Notes under the pieces: generated by a model
Told to the model about the DNA's origin: nothing
The model's input: the letters and a program-made list of their open reading frames with translations, nothing else
Databases searched by the model: none
Translations under genes and position numbers: made by a program
From: SHVO01 sp050250575
GTDB taxonomy: Bacteria > Pseudomonadota > Alphaproteobacteria > Rhodospirillales > Rhodospirillaceae
Direction: 5' to 3'
Assembly (NCBI GenBank): GCA_050250575.1
Contig: JBFWOJ010000013.1
Location: forward strand, 1-64,000
DNA: 64,000 nucleotides
Part shown: one piece after another, positions 44,465-59,238 of the stretch
Layout of the letters: every line of letters begins with the position of its first letter
Numbering within the stretch: position 1 is the stretch's first letter

Positions 44465-44489
44465 AACGGAGCCTCGGGTCTATCGTTCC
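44465..44489 (-). promoter_or_regulatory. EcfG-type promoter of the DUF3775 operon
   Basis: On the minus strand GGAAC (44489-44485), 16 nt, CGTT (44468-44465). Predicted start near 44458, 23 nt before ATG 44435. Confidence 0.65.
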
Positions 44490-44554
44490 TTGTGCCTTCC
44501 GGGTTGCGCGACCATATATTGAAGGAGAGCTGTGACCACTGCGGAGTGATCGTT

Positions 44555-45061
44555 ATGCGTGTGGGTCTGCGCGAAGTTGCGGCGGCGGCCGTCGTTGTCT
44601 TCAGCGGGGCGGCCTCGGCGCAAATCGACATCTGCACCAACATCCGCCTCTCGGTCTCCGAACAGATCGAATGCCGCGGCCGGCTTGCGAATGCCTTGGG
44701 CGACATGGATCGCACACGCATTCAGCAGGAGTTCGAAGATCGCGTTCGCCGCGCTCAGGATCAACTCATCACGCCGCCGGTTCTCAGCGCTCCGCCGCCG
44801 CCCGTCACCAGTGGCGTGCCGCCCACGGCACGTCCGCCCACGCCGCGCGCGCCCGATCGCCCAAAGGTGCCGGGAGAAGAACCCGCGATCGGAACATTGC
44901 GGGCGCCGCCGGCCGGACAGATTGCAAAACCCGGCGAGGCGCCCCCCGCCGGCAATGCGGTCGTCCCGGACCTCACCGCGCCGGACCCGACCGACAGTCC
45001 GCTGCCGCCGATTTCGCCGCTCCCGGTCAACCCAGCGGGCGCATTTCCGAAATCCAATTGA
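44555..45061 (+). CDS. Secreted proline-rich protein
   Basis: A 168-residue exported protein. The signal peptide runs to about residue 25 (VVFSGAASA-QIDIC). A short Cys-containing helical part (26-70) is followed by a tail of some 95 residues dominated by Pro, Ala and acidic residues, probably disordered. Family not recognised. GGAG lies 8 nt before the ATG. Divergent from the DUF3775 operon. Confidence 0.6.
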   Translation: MRVGLREVAAAAVVVFSGAASAQIDICTNIRLSVSEQIECRGRLANALGDMDRTRIQQEFEDRVRRAQDQLITPPVLSAPPPPVTSGVPPTARPPTPRAPDRPKVPGEEPAIGTLRAPPAGQIAKPGEAPPAGNAVVPDLTAPDPTDSPLPPISPLPVNPAGAFPKSN

Positions 45062-45069
45062 CGTCTGCA

Positions 45070-45093
45070 TGTTGTAAGGCCGGCCTTACAACA
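45070..45093. repeat. 24-bp perfect palindrome
   Basis: TGTTGTAAGGCC followed by its exact reverse complement, with no loop. It starts 9 nt past the stop of the secreted protein gene and 73 nt before the kinase promoter. It could be a regulator site or part of a terminator; it lacks a T-run. Confidence 0.8.
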
Positions 45094-45165
45094 CCCCCAG
45101 GAATGGGTTCACGTAACAGTGGTATGTGAACTTGCTGAAAATTCGAAAAATAGAACCCGTCACAC

Positions 45166-45191
45166 GGAACATTTGAACACGCCTCACCGTT
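45166..45191 (+). promoter_or_regulatory. EcfG-type promoter of the multi-HAMP kinase
   Basis: GGAAC (45166-45170), 17 nt, CGTT (45188-45191). Leader of about 155 nt to ATG 45355. Confidence 0.65.
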
Positions 45192-45354
45192 GGCCCGCAT
45201 AGAGGATATCCGGGTTGGGCCGTGCTCACGGTGGCAGTGGGCATGGGTTAAGTGTGCGTCACACACCGTTGTCGGGCTCGTTCGGGTTTCCCACGTTTTT
45301 GTCCAGTCCAGCCGGCGGTACAGGCCGTATCGGCTTAGTAGAAGGGGGTCCCTT

Positions 45355-51168
<5,814 letters not shown>

Positions 51169-51191
51169 ATGGTGCGTTGACCGTGGGTCCG

Positions 51192-52397
51192 ATGGCTAAT
51201 TCAGTACGTACGGACGAGCCGGATCAGTCGTCGGGGGGCCAGGATGCGCCAAAAGCGCGCATCCTGATCGTCGACGACGACCGCTCGACGTCCTTGGCTC
51301 TTACCGCGGCACTCGAACGTCTCAACCAGACTCTGGTCGTCGCTCATTCGGGCGAGGAGGCGCTGCAAAAGCTTCTGCACGAAGATTTCGCCGTCATCCT
51401 GCTCGACCTGCATATGTCGGGCATGGACGGCTACGAGACCGCGGCGCTGATCCGCGCCCGCAAGAAGACACGGCATATTCCGATCGTTTTCCTGACCGCG
51501 GTCTTCCGCGACGATTCCCACCTCCTGCAGGCCTATTCTGCCGGTGCGGTCGACATGATCTTCAAGCCGGTCGACCCCTTTATCCTGACATCGAAGATCT
51601 CCGTCTTCGTCGACCTGTACCTCAAGAACTACGAGGCGCAGCGCGAAGCCGAAATCCGCCACAAGCTGCAGGAAGAGAACTTCCGCGTCCGGGCCGAGAA
51701 GATCTCGGCCGAACAGGCGCTGCGTCGCTCCCAGGAACATCAGGAAGCCATGGCGGCGGCCGAGGCTCAGCAGCGCATCCTGATCGAGGAACTGTCGCAC
51801 CGCGTGAAGAACATGCTGGCCGTGGTCAACGCAATGGCGCGTCAGACCCTGGCTTCGACACCCGAGCCTGAAGCCTTCGTCGAGAAATTCCTGAAGCGCA
51901 TCGAGGCCTTGGGCCGCACCCACGGCCTGTTGTCGCGCGAGCATTGGGGTAACGTGCAGCTTCGCGACGTCGCGTCCGAAGCCCTTGAGCCCTACATCAT
52001 CGAGGACAAAACACGCGTCGTGCTGGAAGGTCCGCCCGTCGCGATCCAGCCCAAGGCGGCGGTCGCGCTTGGAATCGTGTTCCACGAGCTCGCCACCAAT
52101 GCCGTCAAACATGGCTCGCTGTCCAACAACGACGGTGTCGTCACGGTGCAGTGGGACTGGTGCCGGGAGGAAAGCGGCGCCGTGTCGCTGCAATGGGGCG
52201 AAAGCAAGGGGCCGAAGGTCAAGTCGCCGACGCGCAACGGCTTCGGCAGCCGGTTGATCAAGCTCGAGCTTACCCATGAGCTCAGCGGCAATGTCGAGAT
52301 GGCCTACGACGAGACCGGTTTCCGCGCTCTCATGACCTTTCCGACCACGCCGCGCGCCAATTCCCTGTCTCAACAGGCGGGAGCGGCGACCGCCTAG
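51192..52397 (+). CDS. Receiver-HWE/HisKA_2 histidine kinase
   Basis: A 401-residue protein with an N-terminal receiver (about 22-140, D72 in ILLDLHMSGMDG), a coiled-coil linker (150-195) and a HisKA_2/HWE kinase: H203 in LSHRVKNMLAVVNAMA, the HELATNAVKHGSLS motif, and a WGE near residue 340 that fits the HWE type. Kinases of this class phosphorylate PhyR to activate the general stress response in several Alphaproteobacteria. It starts 23 nt after the multi-HAMP kinase, whose receivers and this one may form a relay. ATG 51192 or GTG 51183 may be the start. Confidence 0.9.
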   Translation: MANSVRTDEPDQSSGGQDAPKARILIVDDDRSTSLALTAALERLNQTLVVAHSGEEALQKLLHEDFAVILLDLHMSGMDGYETAALIRARKKTRHIPIVFLTAVFRDDSHLLQAYSAGAVDMIFKPVDPFILTSKISVFVDLYLKNYEAQREAEIRHKLQEENFRVRAEKISAEQALRRSQEHQEAMAAAEAQQRILIEELSHRVKNMLAVVNAMARQTLASTPEPEAFVEKFLKRIEALGRTHGLLSREHWGNVQLRDVASEALEPYIIEDKTRVVLEGPPVAIQPKAAVALGIVFHELATNAVKHGSLSNNDGVVTVQWDWCREESGAVSLQWGESKGPKVKSPTRNGFGSRLIKLELTHELSGNVEMAYDETGFRALMTFPTTPRANSLSQQAGAATA

Positions 52398-52411
52398 CGC
52401 GGGCCAAAAGT

Positions 52412-52437
52412 GGAACAAAGCGAATCGTGCGTGCGTT
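52412..52437 (+). promoter_or_regulatory. EcfG-type promoter of the small basic protein
   Basis: GGAAC (52412-52416), 17 nt, CGTT (52434-52437); leader of about 77 nt to ATG 52521. Confidence 0.65.
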
Positions 52438-52520
52438 GCCCCATTTGCAGCGCCCGGAGCGATTCGCGCTCGCGATTCATGCTCCTGAGCGGCGCTGCCG
52501 ACCCATATGGGAGGTCCAAC

Positions 52521-52805
52521 ATGGCCAAGCGCCAGCAATCGCGATCAATGACCAAAGAGACCAGCGGCACCCGCGGCCGCTCGAACATGAATAAGTCGGC
52601 CTCGAAGAGCTCCAATAACCGCCGCACCGCGGCCCGCGTCGCCGACAATCCCGACGAACAGATGCAGAGCGCCAATCCGTCCGACGGCTCCGGCGGCCGC
52701 AATGGACGCTCGCGGTCCGGAAAGCAGCGCACCGGCACGCGCAGCAAGAAGAACCAGTCCCGCGGCAAGACCACCGCGCCCAAGCGCACCCGTTCGGCGC
52801 GCTAG
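52521..52805 (+). CDS. Small Ser/Arg/Lys-rich basic protein
   Basis: A 94-residue, strongly basic, low-complexity protein (KQRTGTRSKKNQSRGK, then APKRTRSAR at the end). No hydrophobic core, so probably disordered and perhaps nucleic-acid binding; that is inference. GGGAGG lies 6 nt before the ATG, a stress promoter precedes it and a terminator follows, which makes it a real single gene. Family not recognised. Confidence 0.7.
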   Translation: MAKRQQSRSMTKETSGTRGRSNMNKSASKSSNNRRTAARVADNPDEQMQSANPSDGSGGRNGRSRSGKQRTGTRSKKNQSRGKTTAPKRTRSAR

Positions 52806-52822
52806 CGCTCCTGCGCTTCTGG

Positions 52823-52856
52823 AAAAGGGCCGGCCTGCTCGGAAGCCGGCCTTTTT
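52823..52856 (+). terminator. Terminator after the small basic protein
   Basis: AAAGG-GCCGGC pairs with GCCGGCCTTT (one bulged G) and is followed by TTTTTCTTT; it lies between convergent genes. Confidence 0.8.
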
Positions 52857-52858
52857 CT

Positions 52859-53878
52859 TTATCGGCAGGATTTGAGAAGGGCGATGAGCGCCGCTTCCTC
52901 GCATTCGAGCCCGTCCTTGCGCTTGGCGCCCCGGGGGCGGAAACGGCGGGCAAGCGTGCACTGCTCGTAGGCTTCGATGACGACCGGGTGGATATAGCCC
53001 TTGCGGCAGACGGCCACCGTATTGCCTAAGCGCTCTGCCACCTCTGCGACCGCCGCCTTGACGATCCGTTTAGCCGCCGCGCTCTCCGCCGCCGGCTGTT
53101 CGGCAAGGGTAAGGGCGGCCATCAGGGTTCCTGCCCAAGTGCGGAAGTCTTTCGCCGTGACGTCGCGCCCGCTGACGCGTCGCAAATAAGCGTTCACATC
53201 GCCCGAGCTCACGCGCTGCCGCTTGCCGTCGTCGTCCAGGTACTGGAACAGGTGTTGTCCGGGCAGGTCGCGGCACGCCTTGACGATACGCGCGATGCGG
53301 CGATCTTTGAGGCGGATACGCCACGCCCGTCCACTCTTCCCCGTGAAATCGAAAGTCATCTCGGCGCCGTCCACCGCCACGTGCGGATCGCGCATGGTCG
53401 TCAGTCCATAACTTTTATTCTGCCGCGCATAATCGGCGTTGCCGACGCGGATCAACGTCGCTTCCAGGAGGTAGACGACGGTCGCGATCACCTTGTCTCG
53501 AGAGAGCCCCGGAGCGGCCATATCCTCCGCCACCGCGGCGCGGATCCTGGGCAAGGCTTTCGCAAACTCCAGAAGGTGAGCGTACTTCTCACTCTCGCGC
53601 TGTTCGCGGAAGCGCGGGTGATAGCGGTATTGTTTGCGGCCCCGCGCATCGCGGCCTGTGGCCTGTAAGTGGCCCTTGGCGTCCGGACAGATCCATACAT
53701 CCGACCACGCCGGCGGAATCGCGAGCGATTTTACGCGCCGCAGAACCGCCGCGGCGCGAACACGCCGTCCGCGCGGGTCGATATACACGAACGCTTGGCC
53801 GACCCGGCGCCGCGCGAGGCCGGGCAGGGCATCGCTGACGCGATTGAGGTCCGAGGGCCTGTCAGCGAGTCCGGACAT
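52859..53878 (-). CDS. DNA topoisomerase IB (poxvirus type)
   Basis: A 339-residue type IB topoisomerase that relaxes supercoils through a 3'-phosphotyrosine. N-terminal domain: RRVKSLAIPPAWSDVWICPDAKGHLQATGRDARGRKQYRYHP. The catalytic domain has IRVGNADYARQNKSYGLTTMRDPH, TAKDFRTWAGT, and the active-site tyrosine in CRKGYIHPVV near residue 298. The gene overlaps the permease stop by 17 nt and is the last of the oxidase-permease-topoisomerase operon. Confidence 0.95.
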   Translation of the reverse strand: MSGLADRPSDLNRVSDALPGLARRRVGQAFVYIDPRGRRVRAAAVLRRVKSLAIPPAWSDVWICPDAKGHLQATGRDARGRKQYRYHPRFREQRESEKYAHLLEFAKALPRIRAAVAEDMAAPGLSRDKVIATVVYLLEATLIRVGNADYARQNKSYGLTTMRDPHVAVDGAEMTFDFTGKSGRAWRIRLKDRRIARIVKACRDLPGQHLFQYLDDDGKRQRVSSGDVNAYLRRVSGRDVTAKDFRTWAGTLMAALTLAEQPAAESAAAKRIVKAAVAEVAERLGNTVAVCRKGYIHPVVIEAYEQCTLARRFRPRGAKRKDGLECEEAALIALLKSCR

Positions 53879-55148
53879 GGCGCACGAGGAGGAACAACCC
53901 GCAGCCGATCACGATAACGAGGGCGCCGGCTATGTACACGTCGGTGGGGAACCGCGTCAGCAGGGCACCCGCCGCGAACATGCCTACGACCGCCGGCAGG
54001 GGTATCCGCCCTACGGAGAGAGGTACGCGAAAACCCGCGGAGGGTTTGCCGTCCCGCAAGCGCAGTCCAATGAGCGCGGCTTGCACGCCGATGAACACAA
54101 GCAGCACGCTGAAGGAAGACACGCTCGCGATCGTCTTTACTTCGCCCAGGGGCAGCAATGCACAGGCGGCGCCGAACAGCACGAGCGCCGCGGCCCACGG
54201 CGTCTTGCGTGCGGACCAGGTCGCGGAGAGCGGCTTCGGCATCGCGCCGTCGCGGGCCATGCCGAACAGCATGCGTGAGATGCTCACGAGTGAGATAAGT
54301 GCGGTGCTCGCCGTCGCGAACAGCGCGGCCACCGCCAGCCCCGGCACGAACACCGGCGAAGCCTTGCCCGCCGCGAGCGACAGCGGCGCGTTGCTGCTGC
54401 TCAGTTCTTGCGGCGAAGCAAGGTGCGTTGCGGCGAACCCGACCATCAGATAGAGCGCGGTGGTGACGACGACGCAGGTGATCAGGGCGCGCGGCACGGC
54501 GGTTTTCGGTTCCTTGGCTTCCTCAGATAGGTTTGCGACCTCCTCGAAGCCCATGAATACGAAGAAGATGAGCGATGTCGCCACGGCGACGCCGGTGAAT
54601 GAAACATCGCCGTCCGCGGCGCTCGCCGCGGGCGGTTCTGATAAAAATGCCGCGGCGATCACCGCCACCAGTCCCAACACCTCGATCGAGATCAAGGTGA
54701 TGCTCACCCATGTCGATTGCTGAATGCCCCACATATTGATCAAGGTGCACAGCATCAGAAGCCCGAGGGCGGTCGGCAGTTCCGGCAGGTCCATGAAAAC
54801 GTCGGCATAACCGGCGAAAGCCAGCGACACGGTCGCCGAGGTCGCCGCGGCACTGACACAGATCAGATAGCCCGCGAAGAACGCGAGGAAGCGCTGCGCG
54901 GGGAAGGCGGTCTTCAAATACTGGTATTCCGCGCCCGCCTTCGGAAAGCGGGCGCTGAGTTCGGCGTAGGACAGCACCGTCAGAAGTGCGACGCACCCGG
55001 CGGCCAGGAAACTGACCCACAAGTAAGATCCGGCTTCGCCGGCGGCGGCTCCGATCACCGAATAGATCCCCGCACCGACCATGCTGCCGACCCCGTAAAA
55101 CACAAGCTGCGGCAGCGTCAGCGTATGGGCGAGGCGCGAACCGGACAT
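53862..55148 (-). CDS. APC-family amino acid/polyamine permease
   Basis: A 428-residue permease with about 12 hydrophobic segments. The APC signature starts near residue 15: LVFYGVGSMVGAGIYSVIG, then SYAELSARFPKAGAEYQYLK. The segment FFVFMGFEEVANLSEEAKEP (near 215) is the usual glutamate-rich loop. The substrate is probably an amine or amino acid, which fits the amine oxidase-like gene 14 nt upstream. Confidence 0.92.
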   Translation of the reverse strand: MSGSRLAHTLTLPQLVFYGVGSMVGAGIYSVIGAAAGEAGSYLWVSFLAAGCVALLTVLSYAELSARFPKAGAEYQYLKTAFPAQRFLAFFAGYLICVSAAATSATVSLAFAGYADVFMDLPELPTALGLLMLCTLINMWGIQQSTWVSITLISIEVLGLVAVIAAAFLSEPPAASAADGDVSFTGVAVATSLIFFVFMGFEEVANLSEEAKEPKTAVPRALITCVVVTTALYLMVGFAATHLASPQELSSSNAPLSLAAGKASPVFVPGLAVAALFATASTALISLVSISRMLFGMARDGAMPKPLSATWSARKTPWAAALVLFGAACALLPLGEVKTIASVSSFSVLLVFIGVQAALIGLRLRDGKPSAGFRVPLSVGRIPLPAVVGMFAAGALLTRFPTDVYIAGALVIVIGCGLFLLVRHVRTR

Positions 55149-55162
55149 TCGGCGGGATACCG

Positions 55163-56452
55163 TTATGTATCGAGACGGAAATGGGTGGTTGCCTTGGGCG
55201 CACGGGCGTGCGCGCGGCTCGCAAGGAGCGCACGGGCCGCTTCGACGCCGGTTTGGAATGCGCCGTGGGCCGTGGCGAAGGATGCGACCGAACAGGCTTC
55301 GCCGGCGAAGAACAGCCGGTCGTCGATCGGACGCGCCATCAGTTCACGCGCCCCGGCATGGCCGACCTCGGCGTATGAGTATGAGCCGCGCACACTCGGG
55401 TCTTCATGCCAGGCCGATAGCGCGAGCTTCTTCAGGTGTTTGCGCACGTCGGCCCCAAGCAGCTTCACCAGCTCGCCGACGGCAAAGTCCGCATGCGCCG
55501 CCGCGCCCTCCGCCGCCAGATCGCGCGCGAGGCTTCCGCCGAGGAAGACCTCCACCACCGCATGGCCAAACGGCCGCAGGTGATAGCTGCCGGTCGCTGC
55601 GGTATTCCAGTCGCCGAAGAAGTGCCCGTCGCTCGGAAACATCTCCGGCTGATCGCAGGCAAGGAACAGCTTGTTCACAAGGCCGAGGGGCAGGTGAGTC
55701 GCCGCATCCACCTTGTCCGGCAGCTCCGGCACGAAACGCAGCGTCTCCGTGGCTAAGGCCGACGTGGGCGCCGTGACGATCACCTGCTGCGCATGGACGT
55801 CGCCGCGATCGGTGTGCAGTTTCAGGAGGCGCCCCTCATGATGGATGGACAGAACGCGGGTGCGCAGAGCGGTCGGCAGGCCCGCCCCATAGGCGGCGAT
55901 GAGCGCGCCATAACCCTCCTTGATCCGCCAGTCGACCTCCGTATCTTGGTAGTTCTTGTAGTCCTGGGCGGACACCGCTCCCAATTCCGCGCCGTTCAGG
56001 TAGCTGCAGATCGCGTGCATCAGGGGGTTCCAGCGCGACTGCGGCTCGAGGAAGGCGGCCGCCGGCTGGTCTTGCGGCAGCTCCGCCGCGTCGATCCTCT
56101 TTTCAAAAGCCTTGAACGCCTCCTGGAATTCTTTCTGCTCCGCGGCGCTCATGCCTTGATCGCAGCTCTGCTTCTCCCAGGGCGGCGGGGTCTTATCGAT
56201 ATGGAACCCCATTTTGTAGGCGATGGCTGCCCAGGGATTCTTGTTGGCGGAGTGAAGCCATCCGCAGCCGAGATCGAGCGGTCGCCGATGCGACGTATCC
56301 GTATAAGCGCGGCCTCCCAGGCGTCCGCGGCTATCGATCAGCAGGAAAGGGATCTTCGCTCTGGCGAGCGTATGGGCCGCCGCTAGGCCCGCGGCGCCTG
56401 CACCGATGATCGCCACCGCGACTTCACGGTGAAGGCTCTGTACAATCTTCAT
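55163..56452 (-). CDS. FAD-dependent amine oxidase-like oxidoreductase
   Basis: A 429-residue flavoprotein of the flavin monoamine oxidase family. The ADP-binding motif AIIGAGAAGLAAAHTL is at residues 14-29, followed by IDSRGRLGGRAYTD and LGCGWLHS. The C-terminal FAD motif is LFFAGEACSVASFATAHGAFQTG. No signal peptide. Likely oxidises an amine or phytoene-like substrate; the adjacent APC permease favours an amine. First gene of an operon with an EcfG-type promoter. Confidence 0.9.
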   Translation of the reverse strand: MKIVQSLHREVAVAIIGAGAAGLAAAHTLARAKIPFLLIDSRGRLGGRAYTDTSHRRPLDLGCGWLHSANKNPWAAIAYKMGFHIDKTPPPWEKQSCDQGMSAAEQKEFQEAFKAFEKRIDAAELPQDQPAAAFLEPQSRWNPLMHAICSYLNGAELGAVSAQDYKNYQDTEVDWRIKEGYGALIAAYGAGLPTALRTRVLSIHHEGRLLKLHTDRGDVHAQQVIVTAPTSALATETLRFVPELPDKVDAATHLPLGLVNKLFLACDQPEMFPSDGHFFGDWNTAATGSYHLRPFGHAVVEVFLGGSLARDLAAEGAAAHADFAVGELVKLLGADVRKHLKKLALSAWHEDPSVRGSYSYAEVGHAGARELMARPIDDRLFFAGEACSVASFATAHGAFQTGVEAARALLASRAHARAPKATTHFRLDT

Positions 56453-56531
56453 GGCCCGTCAAAACCGGGCGTGATCGAAAAACGGGAAACGTTTTCGCGT
56501 CACGCCCAATCAAAAGAGTTTACTCAGGTTT

Positions 56532-56556
56532 AACGTCGACGGATGGAGGTGGTTCC
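56532..56556 (-). promoter_or_regulatory. EcfG-type promoter of the oxidase-permease-topoisomerase operon
   Basis: On the minus strand GGAAC (56556-56552), 16 nt, CGTT (56535-56532); leader of about 73 nt to ATG 56452. Confidence 0.65.
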
Positions 56557-56596
56557 ACGCGTTTTCGACGAGCCGGGGTGGTGTTACACGACTTTC

Positions 56597-57637
56597 TTAC
56601 GCGTGCGGACAGGCCTTGAAGTGGCCCGGGCAAATCCGGCCGCCGGCTTCGGAACACGGCGAGCGGCGGCCCGCCAGGAAGGCGATGAACCCCGCCAGCG
56701 CGGCCACAAACCGGGCGTCCGTCCGCACGGCGGCAATGCGCCGATAGGCGGGAACGCCGGAGGCGGCGGCCAGCTCGCGCATCGTGTCGTCCAGTTCGAC
56801 CAGGGTTTCCACATGCTCCGACACGAACGAGATGGGTGCAACGATCAGCGGCACCCGGTCGCGGCCGGCGCGGCGGATCTCTTCCTCGATCGAAGGACCA
56901 ATCCACTTGGCCGGTCCGACGCGGCTCTGGTAGCAGACCTGCCAATCGAGACGATCGATGCCAAGTTTCGCCACGAGCGCGGACGCCGTGTGCTCGACCT
57001 GCCATTGGTAGGGATCGCCTGCCGCGATGATCTTTTCCGGGAGGCCATGCGCCGTTAACAGCACGCGCGGTTTTCCGCCCGCGGCCATCTCCCCGTAGGC
57101 TTTTGCGATCATGTCCGCCATCGGCGTTATGAAACCCTCGGCCGTCGGGAAGCAGCAAATCGCTTCAAACGGCACGGCCAGGTCTTGCGCCCGCGCTTCG
57201 TTGGTCAACGCCTCGAGGGAGGTGCCCGTGGTGGTCGTCGAATATTGCGGATACATCGGCACGACGACGATGCGTGTCGGAGCATAGGCCTTCAGCTGCG
57301 TCACCACCTCCCGCGCCATCGGATGCCAGTAGCGCATGAAGACGAATGCGCGCACGTTTTTCGCGAAGGGCGCGGCCACGCTTTCCAACGCCTGGGCCTG
57401 AGCTTCCGTTTCAGGCAGAAGGACCGAGCGCCCGCCGAGCCTGGCGTAATACCCCCGCGACTTTTTCGCGCGCAGGCCTGAAATCGTCCGCGCGATCAGC
57501 CAGCGCAGCGGCTGGGGCAGCGGAATGATGTAGGGATCATTGAAAAGGTTGAACAGGAACGGACGTACCGCTGCGGGGCTGTCGGGCCCGCCCAAGCTGA
57601 ACACCACGATCGCAAGGCGCTCTTCCATGCTCTCCAT
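56597..57637 (-). CDS. hemH: Ferrochelatase
   Basis: A 346-residue ferrochelatase (EC 4.98.1.1), inserting ferrous iron into protoporphyrin IX, the last step of haem synthesis. Motifs: VVFSLGGPDSPAAVRPFLFNLFNDP at the N-terminus, MRYWHP, VVPMYPQYSTTTTGTS, LLTAHGLPEKI with the catalytic His, and ISFVSEHVETLVELD. The last 20 residues contain three Cys (PCSEAGGRICPGHFKACPH), which together with a fourth could hold a [2Fe-2S] cluster as reported for some bacterial ferrochelatases; that is inference. ATG 57637 or 57628. Confidence 0.95.
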   Translation of the reverse strand: MESMEERLAIVVFSLGGPDSPAAVRPFLFNLFNDPYIIPLPQPLRWLIARTISGLRAKKSRGYYARLGGRSVLLPETEAQAQALESVAAPFAKNVRAFVFMRYWHPMAREVVTQLKAYAPTRIVVVPMYPQYSTTTTGTSLEALTNEARAQDLAVPFEAICCFPTAEGFITPMADMIAKAYGEMAAGGKPRVLLTAHGLPEKIIAAGDPYQWQVEHTASALVAKLGIDRLDWQVCYQSRVGPAKWIGPSIEEEIRRAGRDRVPLIVAPISFVSEHVETLVELDDTMRELAAASGVPAYRRIAAVRTDARFVAALAGFIAFLAGRRSPCSEAGGRICPGHFKACPHA

Positions 57638-57720
57638 TCTTTAGCTCACCTGCTATAAGCTAACGCGGGTTTTCCCACGTTCGCGCATAAAATGCACCTT
57701 ATTCTCCTGCCTGCACGCGT

Positions 57721-59238
57721 ATGGCCACGAAGCTCGATGTAGACGACCATCTGAAGGCCGAAATGGCCTCCGAGGATCCGTGGCGCCTGGGCACGAACCT
57801 TTTCGAAGCGCGCCGCTACGCCATTATCCTCGACATGATGCGCGTCCACGCCGGGACGCGCGGTTTCGAACGCGGCCTGGAGATCGGCTGCGCCGCAGGC
57901 GTTTTTACCGCGCTGCTCGCGCCCCAATGCAAGTCCTTGCATGTGGTCGATGTCATGCCTGCGGCCATTGAACGCGCGTCCGCGCGCCTGAAGGATCACC
58001 GCAACATCACCTGGGAGGTCAGCTCCGTCACCGAGGATTTCGCCGCGGGCCGGACCTTCGATCTGATTGTCGTCGCCGAAGTCCTTTGTTACCTGCCCGA
58101 CCACGACACCTTGCGCCGCGCCGTCGAGCGGATCTCGTCGAAACTCGCGCCCGGCGGATTGCTCGTCTTCGGTTCAGCCATCGACGAGGTCACGAAACGC
58201 TGGGGCTTACTCGGCGCCGGGGCCGAAACCACCATGCGCGAATGGGAGCGCGGCTTGCGCGAAACCAACCGCGCCGCGTGCCAAGGCGCTTATTGGGGCG
58301 AGGACACCCGCATCGTCAGCTACACAAAGGATGCGAACGGCGCTCTTCCCGGCGCCAGCTTCAAGACCCATGAAGAGGTCATTGTGCCGCACAAGGCGGT
58401 CGATGAAATCCCCGCGCGATCCGTCTTGGTTCTTGCCCCTCATCCCGATGACGAAGTGTTCGGTTGCGGCGGCGCCATCGCCCGGCATGTGGCGAACAAG
58501 ACGCCGGTCCGGGTCATCATCGCCACGGACGGTGCCTATAAGAAAGGTGCCATGGGCGATGACGGACTGGAACGGGCGCGGGCCGACGTCCGTGTGAACG
58601 AAAGCCGCGCTGCGGCGAAAATTCTTGGTTACGGCGAGCCCGTCTTCTGGCGTCTGCCGGACCGTGCTTTGGCGTTTGGTGATCCGCTCATCGCCAAGGT
58701 CGTCGCCGCGATGGACGGGGTCGACCTCGTCTATGCGCCTTCGCTTGCCGAACAGCATCCGGACCATCGCATCCTCGCCATGGCAGCGGTCGAAGCGGTA
58801 AAGGCCAGGGCAGGCGTCCGCCTCGCGTTCTATGAAATCGGGTCGCCGCTCCGTCCGAACGTGCTGCTCGATATCTCGGCGGTTCAATCGGTCAAGCAGG
58901 CGGCTGCGCTTAGCTTTCGCTCCCAGCTCGAGACCCAGCGTTATGACGAGCAGATCGCCGCGCTCAATCGATATCGCACCTACACGCTCCTCGGCAACGT
59001 CACGGCGGCCGAGGCCTTCATGCTCGTTTCCTCGGAGGAGCTCGCCGCCGATCCGTTGAAATTCCACCGCCCCGAAACCGAGCGCCATTTGGCGGAAGCC
59101 GCTTATGCCCAGCACGAACTGCGGGAGCTTCGCCGCGTTCTGCACGAGCGCGACCGGGAGCTCGCCGCTATGCGCGGGTCGACGTCGTGGAAAGTCACGG
59201 CGCCCTTGCGCAAGATCATGAGACTGTTGCGTAAATGA
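57721..59238 (+). CDS. NodS-like methyltransferase fused to PIG-L deacetylase
   Basis: A 505-residue two-domain protein. Residues 1-205: a SAM-dependent methyltransferase of the NodS type (GLEIGCAAGVFTALLAPQ motif I, LIVVAEVLCYLPD). Residues 225-445: a PIG-L/LmbE deacetylase with zinc motifs APHPDDEVFGCGG and EQHPDHRI. The C-terminus (ERDRELAAMRGSTSWKVT) is a coiled-coil tail with the SxSW-(K/R)-x-T motif that is common at the end of glycan-modifying enzymes. Together it may deacetylate and methylate an amino sugar. Overlaps the next glycosyltransferase gene as ATGA. Confidence 0.88.
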   Translation: MATKLDVDDHLKAEMASEDPWRLGTNLFEARRYAIILDMMRVHAGTRGFERGLEIGCAAGVFTALLAPQCKSLHVVDVMPAAIERASARLKDHRNITWEVSSVTEDFAAGRTFDLIVVAEVLCYLPDHDTLRRAVERISSKLAPGGLLVFGSAIDEVTKRWGLLGAGAETTMREWERGLRETNRAACQGAYWGEDTRIVSYTKDANGALPGASFKTHEEVIVPHKAVDEIPARSVLVLAPHPDDEVFGCGGAIARHVANKTPVRVIIATDGAYKKGAMGDDGLERARADVRVNESRAAAKILGYGEPVFWRLPDRALAFGDPLIAKVVAAMDGVDLVYAPSLAEQHPDHRILAMAAVEAVKARAGVRLAFYEIGSPLRPNVLLDISAVQSVKQAAALSFRSQLETQRYDEQIAALNRYRTYTLLGNVTAAEAFMLVSSEELAADPLKFHRPETERHLAEAAYAQHELRELRRVLHERDRELAAMRGSTSWKVTAPLRKIMRLLRK

